Shown here: positions 27,193 through 36,577 of the stretch, piece by piece | Layout of the letters: each line of letters opens with the position of its first letter | Position numbering within the stretch: the first letter of the stretch is position 1 | The notes under the pieces: generated by a model | What the model was told of the DNA's origin: nothing | The model's database searches: none | The model's input: the letters and a program-made list of their open reading frames with translations, nothing else | Translations under genes and position numbers: made by a program | Assembly (NCBI GenBank): GCA_029557895.1 | Contig: JAKQHT010000003.1 | Coordinates: forward strand, 124,001 to 188,000 | DNA: 64,000 nt | Reading direction: 5' to 3' | Source of the DNA: Bacteroidota bacterium | GTDB lineage: Bacteria; Bacteroidota; Bacteroidia; Flavobacteriales; Flavobacteriaceae

Positions 27193-28215
27193 TCAACAGA
27201 AGAAAAAATAGTCTTTCATGGCACGGAGGTTCAGGGTATCCATATAATTGTTGATTTCGGCCTGTGCAACTTCGTTGGCAACGGTAATCACGCTTTGGGG
27301 ATGGTTCAGGTTTTTCAATTGGTCAAAACCTTGCAATCTGATTCCGTAGATGGCTTTTCCAATTTTATTGGGATTGTCGCAAACCCATGTAAAATTTATA
27401 TTGCTTTTTTTCAATATTTTGGCTATGTGTTTTCCTTTGAAGCCAGCACCCCAAACGGTCAGGGGTCGGTTATTGTCGTGGTCCAACTGCAGAAAATAAT
27501 GTAGCTTGATGTCCAAAAAATAATTTTGGGCATAATGTGGATGCGTTCGCGATGTTCTCGAAGGATAATCCCGCCACATGTGCAGTAGTTTATCACTTGG
27601 GATACATTTGAGACCTTGTTTGTAAAAACGAAAAGTAAGGTCGTAATCTTCTGGATATCGGTCATGGTCAAAAGCCCCGCAAGCTAATAGGTCTTCGCGA
27701 TGGGACATCCAGCATGGCGATGGCACAGGGCATTCTTTGTAGATTTCTGAATAGTTTGCTCCTTTGTTGGTCAGATTATTGAGCCAAAGTTCGTACCGTT
27801 GGTATCCATTGCTGATGCCTCCGCTTCCAAAATATTTCACGCAACCTATTGCCAGGTGTTTTTTACCATAATGTTGCAATGAAGTTACCATGGTGGACAA
27901 TTTGTGTGGGAGCATCACATCATCGCTGTCCATTCTGGTTATGTACTGTCCGCAACTGTTGTTTAGTGCGAGCCGCAAAGCTTCGATGATGCCATGGTTT
28001 TTGTTTTTCAGCAATTTTATTCGGTTGTCGTTATTGGCAAATTGTTGTACAATCTCAAAACTTTCGTCCGAAGAATGGTCGTCCACAATCAGTAATTCCC
28101 AATTGCGGTAGGTCTGACCAATGACGGATTCCAAACACTCCGTCAGGTATGGGGCGGTGTTTTTGAATGGTGTGAGTATGCTTACAAGTGGTTGCTCCAT
28201 GCTCAAAAGAATCAT
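27193..28215 (-). CDS. Glycosyltransferase family 2 with a C-terminal nucleotide-binding-like domain
   Basis: 340 aa from the ATG at 28215 (a second ATG at 28200 is equally possible). Residues 10-230 are a GT-A glycosyltransferase: VSILTPFKN, ELLIVDDHSSDES and the metal-binding RMDSDD, with PEDYDLTFRF as the acceptor-side acidic motif. The last 90 residues form a separate unit starting LTVWGAGFKGKHIAKIL, a GxGxxG Rossmann-like loop of the type seen in PglD-like and other sugar-modifying domains. This makes it a likely two-domain protein in polysaccharide or glycoprotein synthesis. It stands alone, divergent from the protease gene. Confidence 0.9.
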   Translation of the reverse strand: MILLSMEQPLVSILTPFKNTAPYLTECLESVIGQTYRNWELLIVDDHSSDESFEIVQQFANNDNRIKLLKNKNHGIIEALRLALNNSCGQYITRMDSDDVMLPHKLSTMVTSLQHYGKKHLAIGCVKYFGSGGISNGYQRYELWLNNLTNKGANYSEIYKECPVPSPCWMSHREDLLACGAFDHDRYPEDYDLTFRFYKQGLKCIPSDKLLHMWRDYPSRTSRTHPHYAQNYFLDIKLHYFLQLDHDNNRPLTVWGAGFKGKHIAKILKKSNINFTWVCDNPNKIGKAIYGIRLQGFDQLKNLNHPQSVITVANEVAQAEINNYMDTLNLRAMKDYFFFC

Positions 28216-28260
28216 TGTCCTTTTAACAAAATGTTTACGCTTTATAACTGTAACTAATTG

Positions 28261-28268
28261 TAGTTTTG
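28261..28268 (+). promoter_or_regulatory. Bacteroidota -7 promoter element for the M61 protease gene
   Basis: TAGTTTTG fits TAnnTTTG and lies 34 nt before the ATG at 28303. Confidence 0.5.
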
Positions 28269-28302
28269 CGCAACTAATATCAGTAAATTTATAACTATTC
28301 CA

Positions 28303-30198
28303 ATGAAAAATCTATTTAGCATGCTTTTGGTTGGTTCCATCCTCTTTGGGTGTGGGACTGCAACTACTTCTACAACGGCCAATGATTTGGCAAGTGCCAG
28401 TCCAATAGTGACTTCCATCGATCTGACAAAAGTAAAAGATGATAAGCTTCCGGTAGTCATCAATCCGGGAAGGTTTACCGAGGAAACAGTCGCCTACCGT
28501 TTGCCAAAAGTTGTGCAAGGTACTTATAAAGTTAGCAATTTTGGCCTTTATATTGATGACTTCAAGGCCTTGGATTATAGCGGAAATGAACTGCCAGTGA
28601 AAAAAACCGATGACAATACTTGGGTAATATCAAATGCAAAACAGTTGGACAAAATTGTTTATAACGCTAATGATACCTTTGACCAGGAAATCCATGGTGG
28701 CCTTGGCGAGGATGTCCCTTTTTCGCCATCCGGGACCAACATTGAGCCAGATAATTATGTGCTTAACCTGCACGGCTTCATTGGCTATTTTGACAATCTC
28801 AAAAATGCACAATACACGCTGGATGTTACCGCTCCTGCGACCTTTGCTCACAGTTCGGCGTTGCAATCCACAGGAATAAAGTCGAGCCCGGACGGTACAG
28901 CCGTTACCCACAGCTATTTTGCACCGCGTTATTTTGACATTACCGACAACCCAATGATGTACGGCAAATTGAGCATCGAGGAATTTATGGTTGGTGACAT
29001 CAAGATTGTTTTGAGCGTTTATTCACCAAATAAGGTGCACACGGCCAAGGCTTTGAAAGAATCGATGTACAAAATGATGGAAGGCCAGAAGGCGTATTTG
29101 GGCGATATCAATTCCACGCCGCGCTATGACATTTTCCTTTACCTGTCTGATGGCAGCGAGAAAGCTCCAAAAGGTATGGGCGCTTTGGAACACCATAAAT
29201 CTACCGTGGTCGTTTTAATGGAATCCATGCCACTTGATGCCCTTGAAAAATCCATGATTGATGTGGTGGCGCATGAGTTTTTCCATATTGTGACACCATT
29301 ATCGGTACATTCGGAAGATGTCCACTATTTTAATTATGAAAATCCAACGTTTTCCAAACATTTATGGATGTACGAAGGCGTGACCGAATATTTTGCGCAG
29401 CATTTTCAAGTCTATGAAGGATTGGTAGAGCCAAGCGAATTTTACGAGCAAATGATGAACAAAATCAGTACGTCAAATTATTTTGACGATACCATGAGTT
29501 TTACTACCATGAGCGAGAACATTTTGGATATGCCGTATGCTCAGAACTACACCAATGTTTATGCAAAAGGTGCTTTGATAGGGATGTGCATCGATATTTT
29601 GATGCGTGAGAACAGCAACGGTAATCGCAGTATGCTGTCGTTGATGAAAGAACTATCCAATAAATATGGTGTCAACAAACCTTTTGAAGATGATAAACTT
29701 ATTGAGGAGATTTCTTCAATGACCTATCCTGAAGTATCAGAATTCCTCAACACACATGTAGTGGGCGGTACACCAATTGATTATGAGGCATTTTTCAAAA
29801 AAGTAGGTTTGAAATTAAGTGAAGCCACAGTAGAAACCAATTTCATACAGAGCGGTAATGGCTTTATCTTTGACGGCGATCCCGAGAGGAAGGTGTTGTT
29901 CTTTTCAGAGGGTGTTAAAGGCAATTCCTTTTGGAACGGCAAGGGCATTTTGCCAGGAGACGTAATCAAAGAAATAGGTGGCCAAGCTCTTACACTGGAA
30001 AACGCACAGATGTTGCTGGGTGGCATGTATATGTGGCAACCAGGCGGCGATTATGAACTGAAGATAGAGAGAGACGGCAAGGAAATGGTCTTCAAAGGCA
30101 AATTGGAACAAGCATACACAATCAGCGAATCACTGGTAGAAGATGAAAATGCAACTCAAGCTCAAAAAGCGTTGCGCAAAGCTTGGTTAAAAGGTTAA
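28303..30198 (+). CDS. M61 family metalloprotease lipoprotein with PDZ domain
   Basis: 631 aa. A lipoprotein signal (LFGC, cysteine at residue 17) indicates an envelope location. The N-terminal domain of about 170 residues is followed by the zinc protease core: HEFFH at 324-328 and the downstream glutamate in WMYEGVTEYF. Residues after about 520 form a PDZ-like unit (GILPGDVIKEIGGQ). This is the glycyl-aminopeptidase family M61, common in Bacteroidota and thought to trim peptides. Monocistronic: promoter element before, strong terminator after. Confidence 0.93.
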   Translation: MKNLFSMLLVGSILFGCGTATTSTTANDLASASPIVTSIDLTKVKDDKLPVVINPGRFTEETVAYRLPKVVQGTYKVSNFGLYIDDFKALDYSGNELPVKKTDDNTWVISNAKQLDKIVYNANDTFDQEIHGGLGEDVPFSPSGTNIEPDNYVLNLHGFIGYFDNLKNAQYTLDVTAPATFAHSSALQSTGIKSSPDGTAVTHSYFAPRYFDITDNPMMYGKLSIEEFMVGDIKIVLSVYSPNKVHTAKALKESMYKMMEGQKAYLGDINSTPRYDIFLYLSDGSEKAPKGMGALEHHKSTVVVLMESMPLDALEKSMIDVVAHEFFHIVTPLSVHSEDVHYFNYENPTFSKHLWMYEGVTEYFAQHFQVYEGLVEPSEFYEQMMNKISTSNYFDDTMSFTTMSENILDMPYAQNYTNVYAKGALIGMCIDILMRENSNGNRSMLSLMKELSNKYGVNKPFEDDKLIEEISSMTYPEVSEFLNTHVVGGTPIDYEAFFKKVGLKLSEATVETNFIQSGNGFIFDGDPERKVLFFSEGVKGNSFWNGKGILPGDVIKEIGGQALTLENAQMLLGGMYMWQPGGDYELKIERDGKEMVFKGKLEQAYTISESLVEDENATQAQKALRKAWLKG

Positions 30199-30227
30199 AA
30201 ATAGTTAGTTAGGTTAATTTTTGTGGG

Positions 30228-30266
30228 CGGCCGGTATGTGCAAAACATATCGGTCGTTTTTTTTTT
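30228..30266 (+). terminator. Terminator after the M61 protease gene
   Basis: An 11-bp stem with two G-U pairs (30228-30238 with 30246-30256), seven-base loop, then ten T. Confidence 0.92.
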
Positions 30267-31029
30267 AAAACCCCTCAAAAACGCCCAGCCCAAATAAGGC
30301 AAAGTCGTATTTTGCAGGGTCATTCGGTTCCAATTGCCTCAATGTGCAATCCAGTTCGTAAAGGGCTTTGGCATCGTTTTGCTGTCGGTGCAACAAACCC
30401 AATTTGCGCGCCACATTCCCTGAATGTACGTCCAAAGGGCAGGACAATTGTGAAGGCTGCAATATTTTCCAAATACCAAAGTCCACTCCGGCATTATCGT
30501 TTCTTACCATCCATCTTAAGAACATGTTGATGCGTTTGGCGGCAGAGCCTCGCAAGGGATCCGAAATATGCTTTTGGGAGCGATATTGGTGGTCTACCTC
30601 AAAGAAAACCCGTTTGAAATCACTGATTTGCGATTGGACGTTGTTATGGTTTTTTGGAGAAAGGGCATTTTCAAGCCCACCATGGTTTTTATAGATGTGC
30701 TGCAAAGCCCGAAAAAAACAATCCAAATCGGTGCCGTTAAACGTGCGGTGCACAAAACGGTCTATCGCTTCATTGCTCTTTTTGTAATCCATTACAAAGT
30801 CAAAAGGCGCATTTCCCATAAGTTGCATCAATCGCTTTGCGTTGGCGATGATACTCTTTCTGTTGCCCCATGCAATGGTTGCCGTCAAAAACCCCGAAAT
30901 TTCAATATCTTCCTTCCTGCTGTAAAGGTGCGGTACCTGTATCGGGTCTGTGTCTATAAACCGAGGATGGTTGTATTGGGAGACCTTTGCTTCCAAAAAA
31001 TCTTTTATGTCAGTGTTTTCGAGTTTCAA
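30265..31029 (-). CDS. TIGR02757 family protein with TTG start
   Basis: 254 aa. The sequence matches the TIGR02757/DUF2400 family: HPRFIDTDPIQVPHLYSRKEDIEISGFLTA in the first 50 residues (only fragments quoted are conserved: DPI..PH and GFL.A..AWG), and LDVHSGNVARKLGL in the C-terminal half, which resembles a helix-hairpin-helix DNA glycosylase core. Function is not established. No ATG exists in frame near the N-terminus; TTG at 31029 precedes the conserved region and is 12 nt after the predicted transcription start, so a TTG start is the best reading. Confidence 0.85.
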   Translation of the reverse strand: MKLENTDIKDFLEAKVSQYNHPRFIDTDPIQVPHLYSRKEDIEISGFLTATIAWGNRKSIIANAKRLMQLMGNAPFDFVMDYKKSNEAIDRFVHRTFNGTDLDCFFRALQHIYKNHGGLENALSPKNHNNVQSQISDFKRVFFEVDHQYRSQKHISDPLRGSAAKRINMFLRWMVRNDNAGVDFGIWKILQPSQLSCPLDVHSGNVARKLGLLHRQQNDAKALYELDCTLRQLEPNDPAKYDFALFGLGVFEGF

Positions 31030-31048
31030 ACGTATCTGTTTCTGAATG

Positions 31049-31056
31049 CAAAAATA
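31049..31056 (-). promoter_or_regulatory. Bacteroidota -7 promoter element for the TIGR02757 gene
   Basis: Minus-strand TATTTTTG (TAnnTTTG). The implied leader is about 12 nt before the TTG start at 31029, which supports that unusual start. Confidence 0.5.
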
Positions 31057-31123
31057 AGTGATTTTCCGAACAAGAATTTGTACCGTTTCAGTACTTTTAT
31101 CCTATAATATCAAAGCTTTGCCA

Positions 31124-32173
31124 ATGCCAAAATCCCTATCTGACTGCCACAGTTGTGCCCAAAAGTTTGAGGCGCAGTATCCTTATTGCCCTTATTGTGG
31201 CCAAAAGGCACAGACCAAATTGACGCTTGGGGTATTGTTCAACAACACGATAAACAATTATTTTTCGGTCGATGCCCGTTTTTTTAAGAGTTTTGTTCCG
31301 TTGATACTCAAGCCCGGCTACCTTGCCAAAAAGTTTGTGCAGGGCAAGCGGGCCTATCTGCACCCTGCCCAGTTTTACCTGTTTATTTCCATCGTGTTCT
31401 TTTTTCTTTTCTCGTTCATCAGCCGGAAACAGTCAGAGGTGCTCAACGAAGCGTCGCATCGGTTGTTCGAAGACAAAGAAGCAGTTGAAAGCCTTATGGA
31501 CAATTCACTTCAATTTAGAAACGGCAATGATGTAGGCGAAAAACACCGGGGCAATGTAGGAATGACTGTTTCCGTTGATACCATTAATAGCTCTTCCGGC
31601 ACCAATTCTTTCAATAACCTTCTTGGCATTATTGGTGCGGACGGAAAGATCATTGACTCGCTTATCAGTGCCGATGCAGATAAAAAAACGATATACAAAA
31701 ATATGGGCATGAAGGACAATGCAGGCATTGCGGAAAGGGCATTTTACAAGCAACTTTTAAAGTATTACAAGAGTAAGGATCTTGGAAATATCCTAAAATC
31801 TTTTTATGATACCATTCCGATAGCTATGTTCTTTTTGCTGCCTATTTTTGCGCTTATTTTAAAATTCCTTTTTTTTAGGAAAGGCCGTTTTGCTCATCAT
31901 TTGGTTTTTACATTCTATTATTTCAGTTTTCTTTTCTTGGTGTTTTCAGTGCTCATGGTGGCTCATTTCCTTTGGAAAAATTTCCCCGGTGAATTGACGT
32001 TTTTAATTATGCTCTCAACGTTTTTTTACCTCGTACTTGCTGTCAGGCATTTTTACAATATCGGGTTTTTGCGCAGTTTTTTTAAAAGTGGCATTGCGAG
32101 TTTTGCTTTTTTGATGGTGGCGCTTCCGTCAGCGGCTGTATTGGTCGCCATGGCTGCATTTCTGTTTGGTTGA
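31124..32173 (+). CDS. DUF3667 family membrane protein with zinc ribbon
   Basis: 349 aa from the ATG at 31124; an upstream GTG at 31058 adds residues unlike the family. The N-terminus carries a zinc ribbon, C8-x2-C11 and C22-x2-C25 (YCPYCGQK), followed by the DUF3667 segment FFKSFVPLILKPGYLAKKFVQGKR near residue 48-70 (a membrane-associated region that precedes the first helix). Five or so hydrophobic helices can be seen: one near 80-100 and four between about 230 and 345. A hydrophilic loop of 130 residues lies between them. Function unknown. It is convergent with uvrA, four bases apart. Confidence 0.87.
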   Translation: MPKSLSDCHSCAQKFEAQYPYCPYCGQKAQTKLTLGVLFNNTINNYFSVDARFFKSFVPLILKPGYLAKKFVQGKRAYLHPAQFYLFISIVFFFLFSFISRKQSEVLNEASHRLFEDKEAVESLMDNSLQFRNGNDVGEKHRGNVGMTVSVDTINSSSGTNSFNNLLGIIGADGKIIDSLISADADKKTIYKNMGMKDNAGIAERAFYKQLLKYYKSKDLGNILKSFYDTIPIAMFFLLPIFALILKFLFFRKGRFAHHLVFTFYYFSFLFLVFSVLMVAHFLWKNFPGELTFLIMLSTFFYLVLAVRHFYNIGFLRSFFKSGIASFAFLMVALPSAAVLVAMAAFLFG

Positions 32174-32177
32174 GCTA

Positions 32178-34964
32178 TCACAATTTTTCTTTTAGGTATT
32201 TGCCCGTCACCGATTTTTTGTTTTCGGCTAAAGCTTCCGGTGTTCCCGATGCCACAAGCTTACCACCGCGTTCACCACCTTCTGGGCCAAGGTCTATCAC
32301 GTGGTCGGCACATTTGATAAGGTCGGGATTGTGTTCTATGACAATAATAGAATGGCCTTGTTCTATTAGTGCCTCAAATGATTTCAACAGTTTTTTGATG
32401 TCGTGAAAGTGCAGTCCGGTCGTCGGTTCATCAAAGATGAAAAGTGTATTTTCGCTCTTTGAGCCCTTCACGAGGAAGGATGCCAATTTTATGCGCTGTG
32501 CTTCTCCACCCGATAGTGTGGAAGAACTTTGGCCAAGGGTCACATATCCCAGTCCTACATCTTGCAAGGGCTGTAATTTGGTTTGGATTTTGTTTTGGCC
32601 GTGTTTGGTAAAAAAGTCAATGGCGTCATCGATGGTCATGTTTAGCACATCGTCAATGTTTTTGCCTTGGTAGGCAACTTCAAGGATTTCTCTTTTGAAA
32701 CGTTTGCCGTTACAGGTTTCGCAGGTCAGGTGCACATCGGCCATAAATTGCATTTCGATGGTCACTTCGCCGTCGCCCTTGCAGGTTTCGCACCGTCCGC
32801 CGTCCACGTTAAAAGAAAAATGTTTTGATTGATAGTTCCTGATCTTGCTCAACTTTTGGGAGGCAAACAAGTTGCGGATATCGTCATAAGCTTTGATATA
32901 GGTCACGGGATTTGATCGGGACGATCTCCCGATAGGGTTTTGGTCCACAAATTCAATATGTTGGACATTTTTATAATTGCCTTTTATGGTCGTGAACTGA
33001 CCGGGTTTGTCCCCAAAGCCTGTTAGCTCCTTTTGTAGAGCAGGGAAGAGTATTTTTTTAACCAAGGTGCTTTTTCCGCTACCAGAAACACCGGTAACCA
33101 CTGTAAGCATTCCCAAAGGAAAATCGACATCGATGTTTTTTAGATTGTTGTCCCTTGCGCCAATGATTTCTACGTTGTATTTGCTCGTTCGGCGTTTTAT
33201 TGGCACTTCGATTTCCAGATTGCCATTAAGGTATTGTGCCGTCAGGCTATTCGATAGTAGAATGTCCTGAAAACTACCACAGGCAACTACTTGGCCGCCA
33301 TAAGTTCCGGCTTCGGGACCTATATCGATGATTTGGTCAGCGGCTTTCATGATGTCTTCGTCATGTTCTACCACGATGACCGTATTGCCCAAATCGCGCA
33401 ATGCTTTTAACACCTTTATCAGCTTTTCGGTGTCTTTTGGGTGCAGGCCAATGCTTGGCTCGTCCAAGATGTACATTGAACCCACCAAGCTGCTTCCCAA
33501 TGATGTGGCAAGGTTAATCCTTTGGCTTTCACCGCCAGATAATGAATTTGATTTTCTGTTGAGTGTCAGATAGTCCAGTCCCACGTTTGCCAAAAAATCG
33601 AGTCTGTTTGTAATTTCTTTGAGCAACCGCTCGGCGATTTTCTGGTCGTTGGAGCTCAATTTGAGGTCACGGAAAAAATGGGCGAGTTTGTCCAATGGCA
33701 TCGTGACGAGATTGGAAATGGTGGCATTGCCTACTTTTACGTAATTGGCTTCTTCGCGCAAGCGAGTACCGTGGCATTTGCTGCATTGGGTCTTGCCCCG
33801 GTAACGGGAAAGCAGTACACGGTTTTGGATTTTGTAGGCTTTGGATTCGAGTTCCTCAAAAAATGAATGCAAGCCCCCAAAATATTTGTTCCCGTCCCAA
33901 ATCAGTTGTTTTTGTTCATCGGTCAACTGGTAATAGGGTTTGTGTATCGGGAAATCAAATTTGTGCGAATTGTTGACCAATTGATCCCTATACCAACCCA
34001 AGCTTTCGCCGCGCCACGGGGATATGGCGTTTTCATATATCGAAAGAGCTGTATTGGGGACAACAAGGTCTTGATCTATACCGATAATGTCGCCATAACC
34101 TTCGCATTTTGGGCAGGCGCCATAAGGGTTGTTAAAACTGAAAAGGTGCACGTTGGGTTCCACGAAAGTCATGCCGTCAAGCTCAAACCGATTGTTGAAA
34201 GTTGTCTTATGGTTGTCGGGCAAGGTTTCAATCATCAGAGAACCTTTGCCTTCAAAAAAGGCGGTTTCGATGGCATCGGCCAGGCGGTTGAGGAAGTCTT
34301 CATCGGTTTTTACCACGATCCTGTCAATGACCAGGTTAATGTCATGGCCCAAAAGTTTTTTTGGAACAATTTCATCCATGCGGACCACCTCGCCGTTGAC
34401 CTGTATCCGAGAATAACCTTGCTGTTGCAACACTTTGAGCTTTTCTTGGAGGGTTCTACCGTTTTCCAATAAAATAGGGGCGAGGAGCAGTAGTTTTTTG
34501 CCTTCTTCAAAGTTTTTTATATAGTCGAGAACATCGGTAGTAGTGTGTTTTTTGACTTGGCCACCCGAAATCGGCGAATAGGTTTTCCCTATTCTGGCGT
34601 AAAGCAATTTCAGATAGTCATAAATCTCGGTCGAAGTGCCTACAGTGGAGCGTGGGTTCGTGGAATTGACCTTTTGCTCAATGGCGATTGCAGGGGCAAT
34701 GCCCTTTATGTATTCCACTTTCGGCTTGTTGAGCCTTCCCAAAAATTGCCGCGCATAGCTGGATAGGCTTTCTACATACCTGCGTTGTCCTTCTGCATAT
34801 AAAGTGTCGAAAGCCAAGCTCGATTTTCCCGAACCCGATAGCCCTGTGATGACCACGAGCTTGTTTCGTGGTATGGCAACGTCTATGTCTTTCAGGTTGT
34901 GAAGACCGGCGCCCTTGATGATAATGTATTCCTTGGGATCGAGTTCCGAAAGTTTGAAATCCAT
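32178..34964 (-). CDS. uvrA: UvrABC excision nuclease subunit A
   Basis: 928 aa. Two ABC ATPase halves: Walker [16 protein letters not shown] near residue 40 and [14 protein letters not shown] near residue 640; two ABC signatures with [11 protein letters not shown] and [11 protein letters not shown]; zinc modules CSKCHGTRL and CETCKGDGE...CETCNGKRF. UvrA finds bulky DNA lesions and loads UvrB in nucleotide excision repair. Length, motifs and the two zinc fingers are all normal. The gene stands alone with a close promoter element. Confidence 0.98.
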   Translation of the reverse strand: MDFKLSELDPKEYIIIKGAGLHNLKDIDVAIPRNKLVVITGLSGSGKSSLAFDTLYAEGQRRYVESLSSYARQFLGRLNKPKVEYIKGIAPAIAIEQKVNSTNPRSTVGTSTEIYDYLKLLYARIGKTYSPISGGQVKKHTTTDVLDYIKNFEEGKKLLLLAPILLENGRTLQEKLKVLQQQGYSRIQVNGEVVRMDEIVPKKLLGHDINLVIDRIVVKTDEDFLNRLADAIETAFFEGKGSLMIETLPDNHKTTFNNRFELDGMTFVEPNVHLFSFNNPYGACPKCEGYGDIIGIDQDLVVPNTALSIYENAISPWRGESLGWYRDQLVNNSHKFDFPIHKPYYQLTDEQKQLIWDGNKYFGGLHSFFEELESKAYKIQNRVLLSRYRGKTQCSKCHGTRLREEANYVKVGNATISNLVTMPLDKLAHFFRDLKLSSNDQKIAERLLKEITNRLDFLANVGLDYLTLNRKSNSLSGGESQRINLATSLGSSLVGSMYILDEPSIGLHPKDTEKLIKVLKALRDLGNTVIVVEHDEDIMKAADQIIDIGPEAGTYGGQVVACGSFQDILLSNSLTAQYLNGNLEIEVPIKRRTSKYNVEIIGARDNNLKNIDVDFPLGMLTVVTGVSGSGKSTLVKKILFPALQKELTGFGDKPGQFTTIKGNYKNVQHIEFVDQNPIGRSSRSNPVTYIKAYDDIRNLFASQKLSKIRNYQSKHFSFNVDGGRCETCKGDGEVTIEMQFMADVHLTCETCNGKRFKREILEVAYQGKNIDDVLNMTIDDAIDFFTKHGQNKIQTKLQPLQDVGLGYVTLGQSSSTLSGGEAQRIKLASFLVKGSKSENTLFIFDEPTTGLHFHDIKKLLKSFEALIEQGHSIIVIEHNPDLIKCADHVIDLGPEGGERGGKLVASGTPEALAENKKSVTGKYLKEKL

Positions 34965-34985
34965 GGGAAATGTGCATTAAGCCCA

Positions 34986-34993
34986 CAAAGATA
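34986..34993 (-). promoter_or_regulatory. Bacteroidota -7 promoter element for uvrA
   Basis: Minus-strand TATCTTTG (TAnnTTTG), 22 nt before the uvrA ATG. No SOS-type box was recognised, but the box in this phylum is not one I can define. Confidence 0.55.
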
Positions 34994-35336
34994 CATTAGT
35001 GGTTGTTTATTATGGGTCTAATTTTATTTTTATGTGTCTTTTTGGCTGTAACTTCGTTGTGTTTTTTTTGGGACACGATGTACTTTTATCTTTCAAAGGA
35101 ATGATCTGGTAAGCAAATCAACTTTGATTTGTGACTTTAGTTGTACGGTATCCGTGCTTGCAAAATTTTATTGTGCAATAAAATGTTAAAATTTCATTCT
35201 AAATTTTGTTTTTTTGTGACGAATGTTGTTATATTTGGGTTTGTTAAAACAAAAAGCATTGCCTATATCATAACATTACTTTTAAAAGCAACCCCATTGA
35301 CATTGCCGACACGGTGTATGATGTCACTGAAAAGTA
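34994..35336. other. Divergent intergenic region between uvrA and the sigma factor gene
   Basis: About 340 A+T-rich bases with no credible gene. It holds the uvrA promoter at its left edge, the sigma factor promoter at 35205-35237 and then a leader of about 95 nt before the ATG at 35337. No stable hairpin was seen in that leader. Confidence 0.5.
35205..35237 (+). promoter_or_regulatory. Bacteroidota promoter for the sigma factor gene
   Basis: TTTG at 35205-35208 and TATATTTG at 35230-35237 with a 21-nt spacer match the -33/-7 pattern of this phylum. Confidence 0.6.
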
Positions 35337-35927
35337 ATGATTATGAAACAAGAACGTATCGCCGATGCCGTTTTGGTGACCAATTACCTCAAAGGTGATG
35401 AAAGTGCACTTTCTGTACTGATATATAGGCACAAACAAAAAATTTACAGTTTTATTTATTCCAAAGTTTGCGACAGGGATGTTACTGAAGATATCTTTCA
35501 GGATACCTTTATAAAAGTTATAAGGACGCTCAAACTCGGTAAGTATAATGAAGAAGGCAAATTTCTTCCTTGGGTAATGCGTATTGCCCATAACCTTATC
35601 ATTGACCACTTTAGGCGCAACAACCGCATGCCCAAATTTGACAATACCTGTGAGTTCAGTATTTTTTCAGTGTTGGGCGATAATACGCTTGATGCTGAAA
35701 AAACCATTATCAAAGACCAGATAGAAAGCGACTTGAGAAGGCTTATCGAAGAATTGCCCGAAGACCAAAAAAACGTGCTGATGATGCGACTGTACCAAGA
35801 TATGAGCTTTAAGGAAATATCGGATAAGACAGGTGTCAGTATCAACACTGCATTGGGAAGAATGCGTTATGCCCTAATTAATTTAAGGAAGGTCATTGAT
35901 CAAAATAACATTATTTTGACCAATTAA
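35337..35927 (+). CDS. Sigma-70 family RNA polymerase sigma factor (ECF type)
   Basis: 196 aa. Region 2 is visible near residues 25-95: YRHKQKIYSFIYSKV, then DIFQDTFIKVI, then WVMRIAHNLIIDHFRR. Region 4 helix-turn-helix is near 150-185: LPEDQKNVLMMRLYQDMSFKEI and TGVSINTALGRMRYA. No region 1 or 3, so group 4. No anti-sigma factor gene is adjacent, unlike most ECF factors; the next gene downstream is a 48-codon frame. I associate this orphan form with housekeeping-like use in flavobacteria, but that is inference. Two in-frame ATG codons (35337, 35343) are possible starts. Confidence 0.92.
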   Translation: MIMKQERIADAVLVTNYLKGDESALSVLIYRHKQKIYSFIYSKVCDRDVTEDIFQDTFIKVIRTLKLGKYNEEGKFLPWVMRIAHNLIIDHFRRNNRMPKFDNTCEFSIFSVLGDNTLDAEKTIIKDQIESDLRRLIEELPEDQKNVLMMRLYQDMSFKEISDKTGVSINTALGRMRYALINLRKVIDQNNIILTN

Positions 35928-36384
35928 CCTTGACTCAAACTGTGGTTTATTTTATTGATCCATGCATCGAGTTCATATTAATGGATGTTAAATTTAATTT
36001 GCTTAAAATAAGCTTTTGAAATTTTAAATCTGTTTGTCGTACCCGATATAATCCTTGGAAAAATAAAAGACCTGTCGTTCTTTGGTGTGTTTTGTGAAGA
36101 CAGGTATTTTGGCCCGAAAATCCGTAATTTTACGATTGTTGATTAAGTGATACGAACAGGGAAATATCCATTTAACCTATCCAAATGCCTGTTTGGATGT
36201 ATGTTTCAATCTATTAAATGACCTAATATCTTTATAACATAAATGATTGTAAATTAGTTGATTAATTCGGTTTTTTGTTATTTTGCAATATTAAATTAAA
36301 GTTTTTTGCCTTGTACCGGGCAATTTGATACAATAATTCGGGTTTTGTGCCGTTATATATGTGTTAACAACCAACAACCTCAAT
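35928..36384. other. Intergenic region with no recognised element
   Basis: 457 A+T-rich bases between the sigma factor gene and the small frame at 36385. No reading frame, tRNA or stable hairpin was recognised. An exact TAnnTTTG element was not found near the small gene; the closest match is one base short (near 36287). Confidence 0.4.
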
Positions 36385-36531
36385 ATGGCAAAACTTTACC
36401 CTCAAAAAATCGTAGAAACCCCAAACAGTTTGAACCCAAAAGGGGAGACCATTGAATTTCTCCTTAATTATTCAAAGGCTTTAAGTGTTATACATTGCAA
36501 TAATTTGAAGTTTGAAGCACTTCTAAACTAA
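36385..36531 (+). CDS. Small conserved-looking protein, 48 aa
   Basis: Starts at an ATG in AATATGGCAAAA and ends at TAA before a strong terminator. The protein begins MAKLYPQKIVETPNSLNPKG and continues ETIEFLLNYSKALSVIH to LKFEALLN. Such composition is protein-like: an amphipathic helix (TIEFLLNYSKAL) and a conserved-looking end (FEALLN). I have a memory of similar tiny proteins in flavobacteria with ETI-x-FLLNYSKAL and a C-terminal LLN, but cannot confirm it. Own terminator and long leader indicate an independent transcript. Function unknown. Confidence 0.65.
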   Translation: MAKLYPQKIVETPNSLNPKGETIEFLLNYSKALSVIHCNNLKFEALLN

Positions 36532-36539
36532 ACTTTGCT

Positions 36540-36577
36540 AAAATCCCGGTTTGTTAGTTGACCGGGATTTTTTTTCT
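36540..36577. terminator. Bidirectional terminator between the 48-aa gene and nth
   Basis: Stem AATCCCGG / CCGGGATT (36542-36549 with 36562-36569), 12-nt loop, then eight T on the plus strand; four T follow on the minus strand. Confidence 0.88.

Noticed and set aside
33867-34472. Plus-strand frame of 201 codons opposite uvrA
   Set aside because: Antisense shadow of a fully supported uvrA gene.
35900-35919. Perfect inverted repeat TCAAAATAA / TTATTTTGA at the end of the sigma factor gene
   Set aside because: The two-base centre cannot form an RNA hairpin loop and the sequence is inside the coding region; probably chance in A+T-rich codons.
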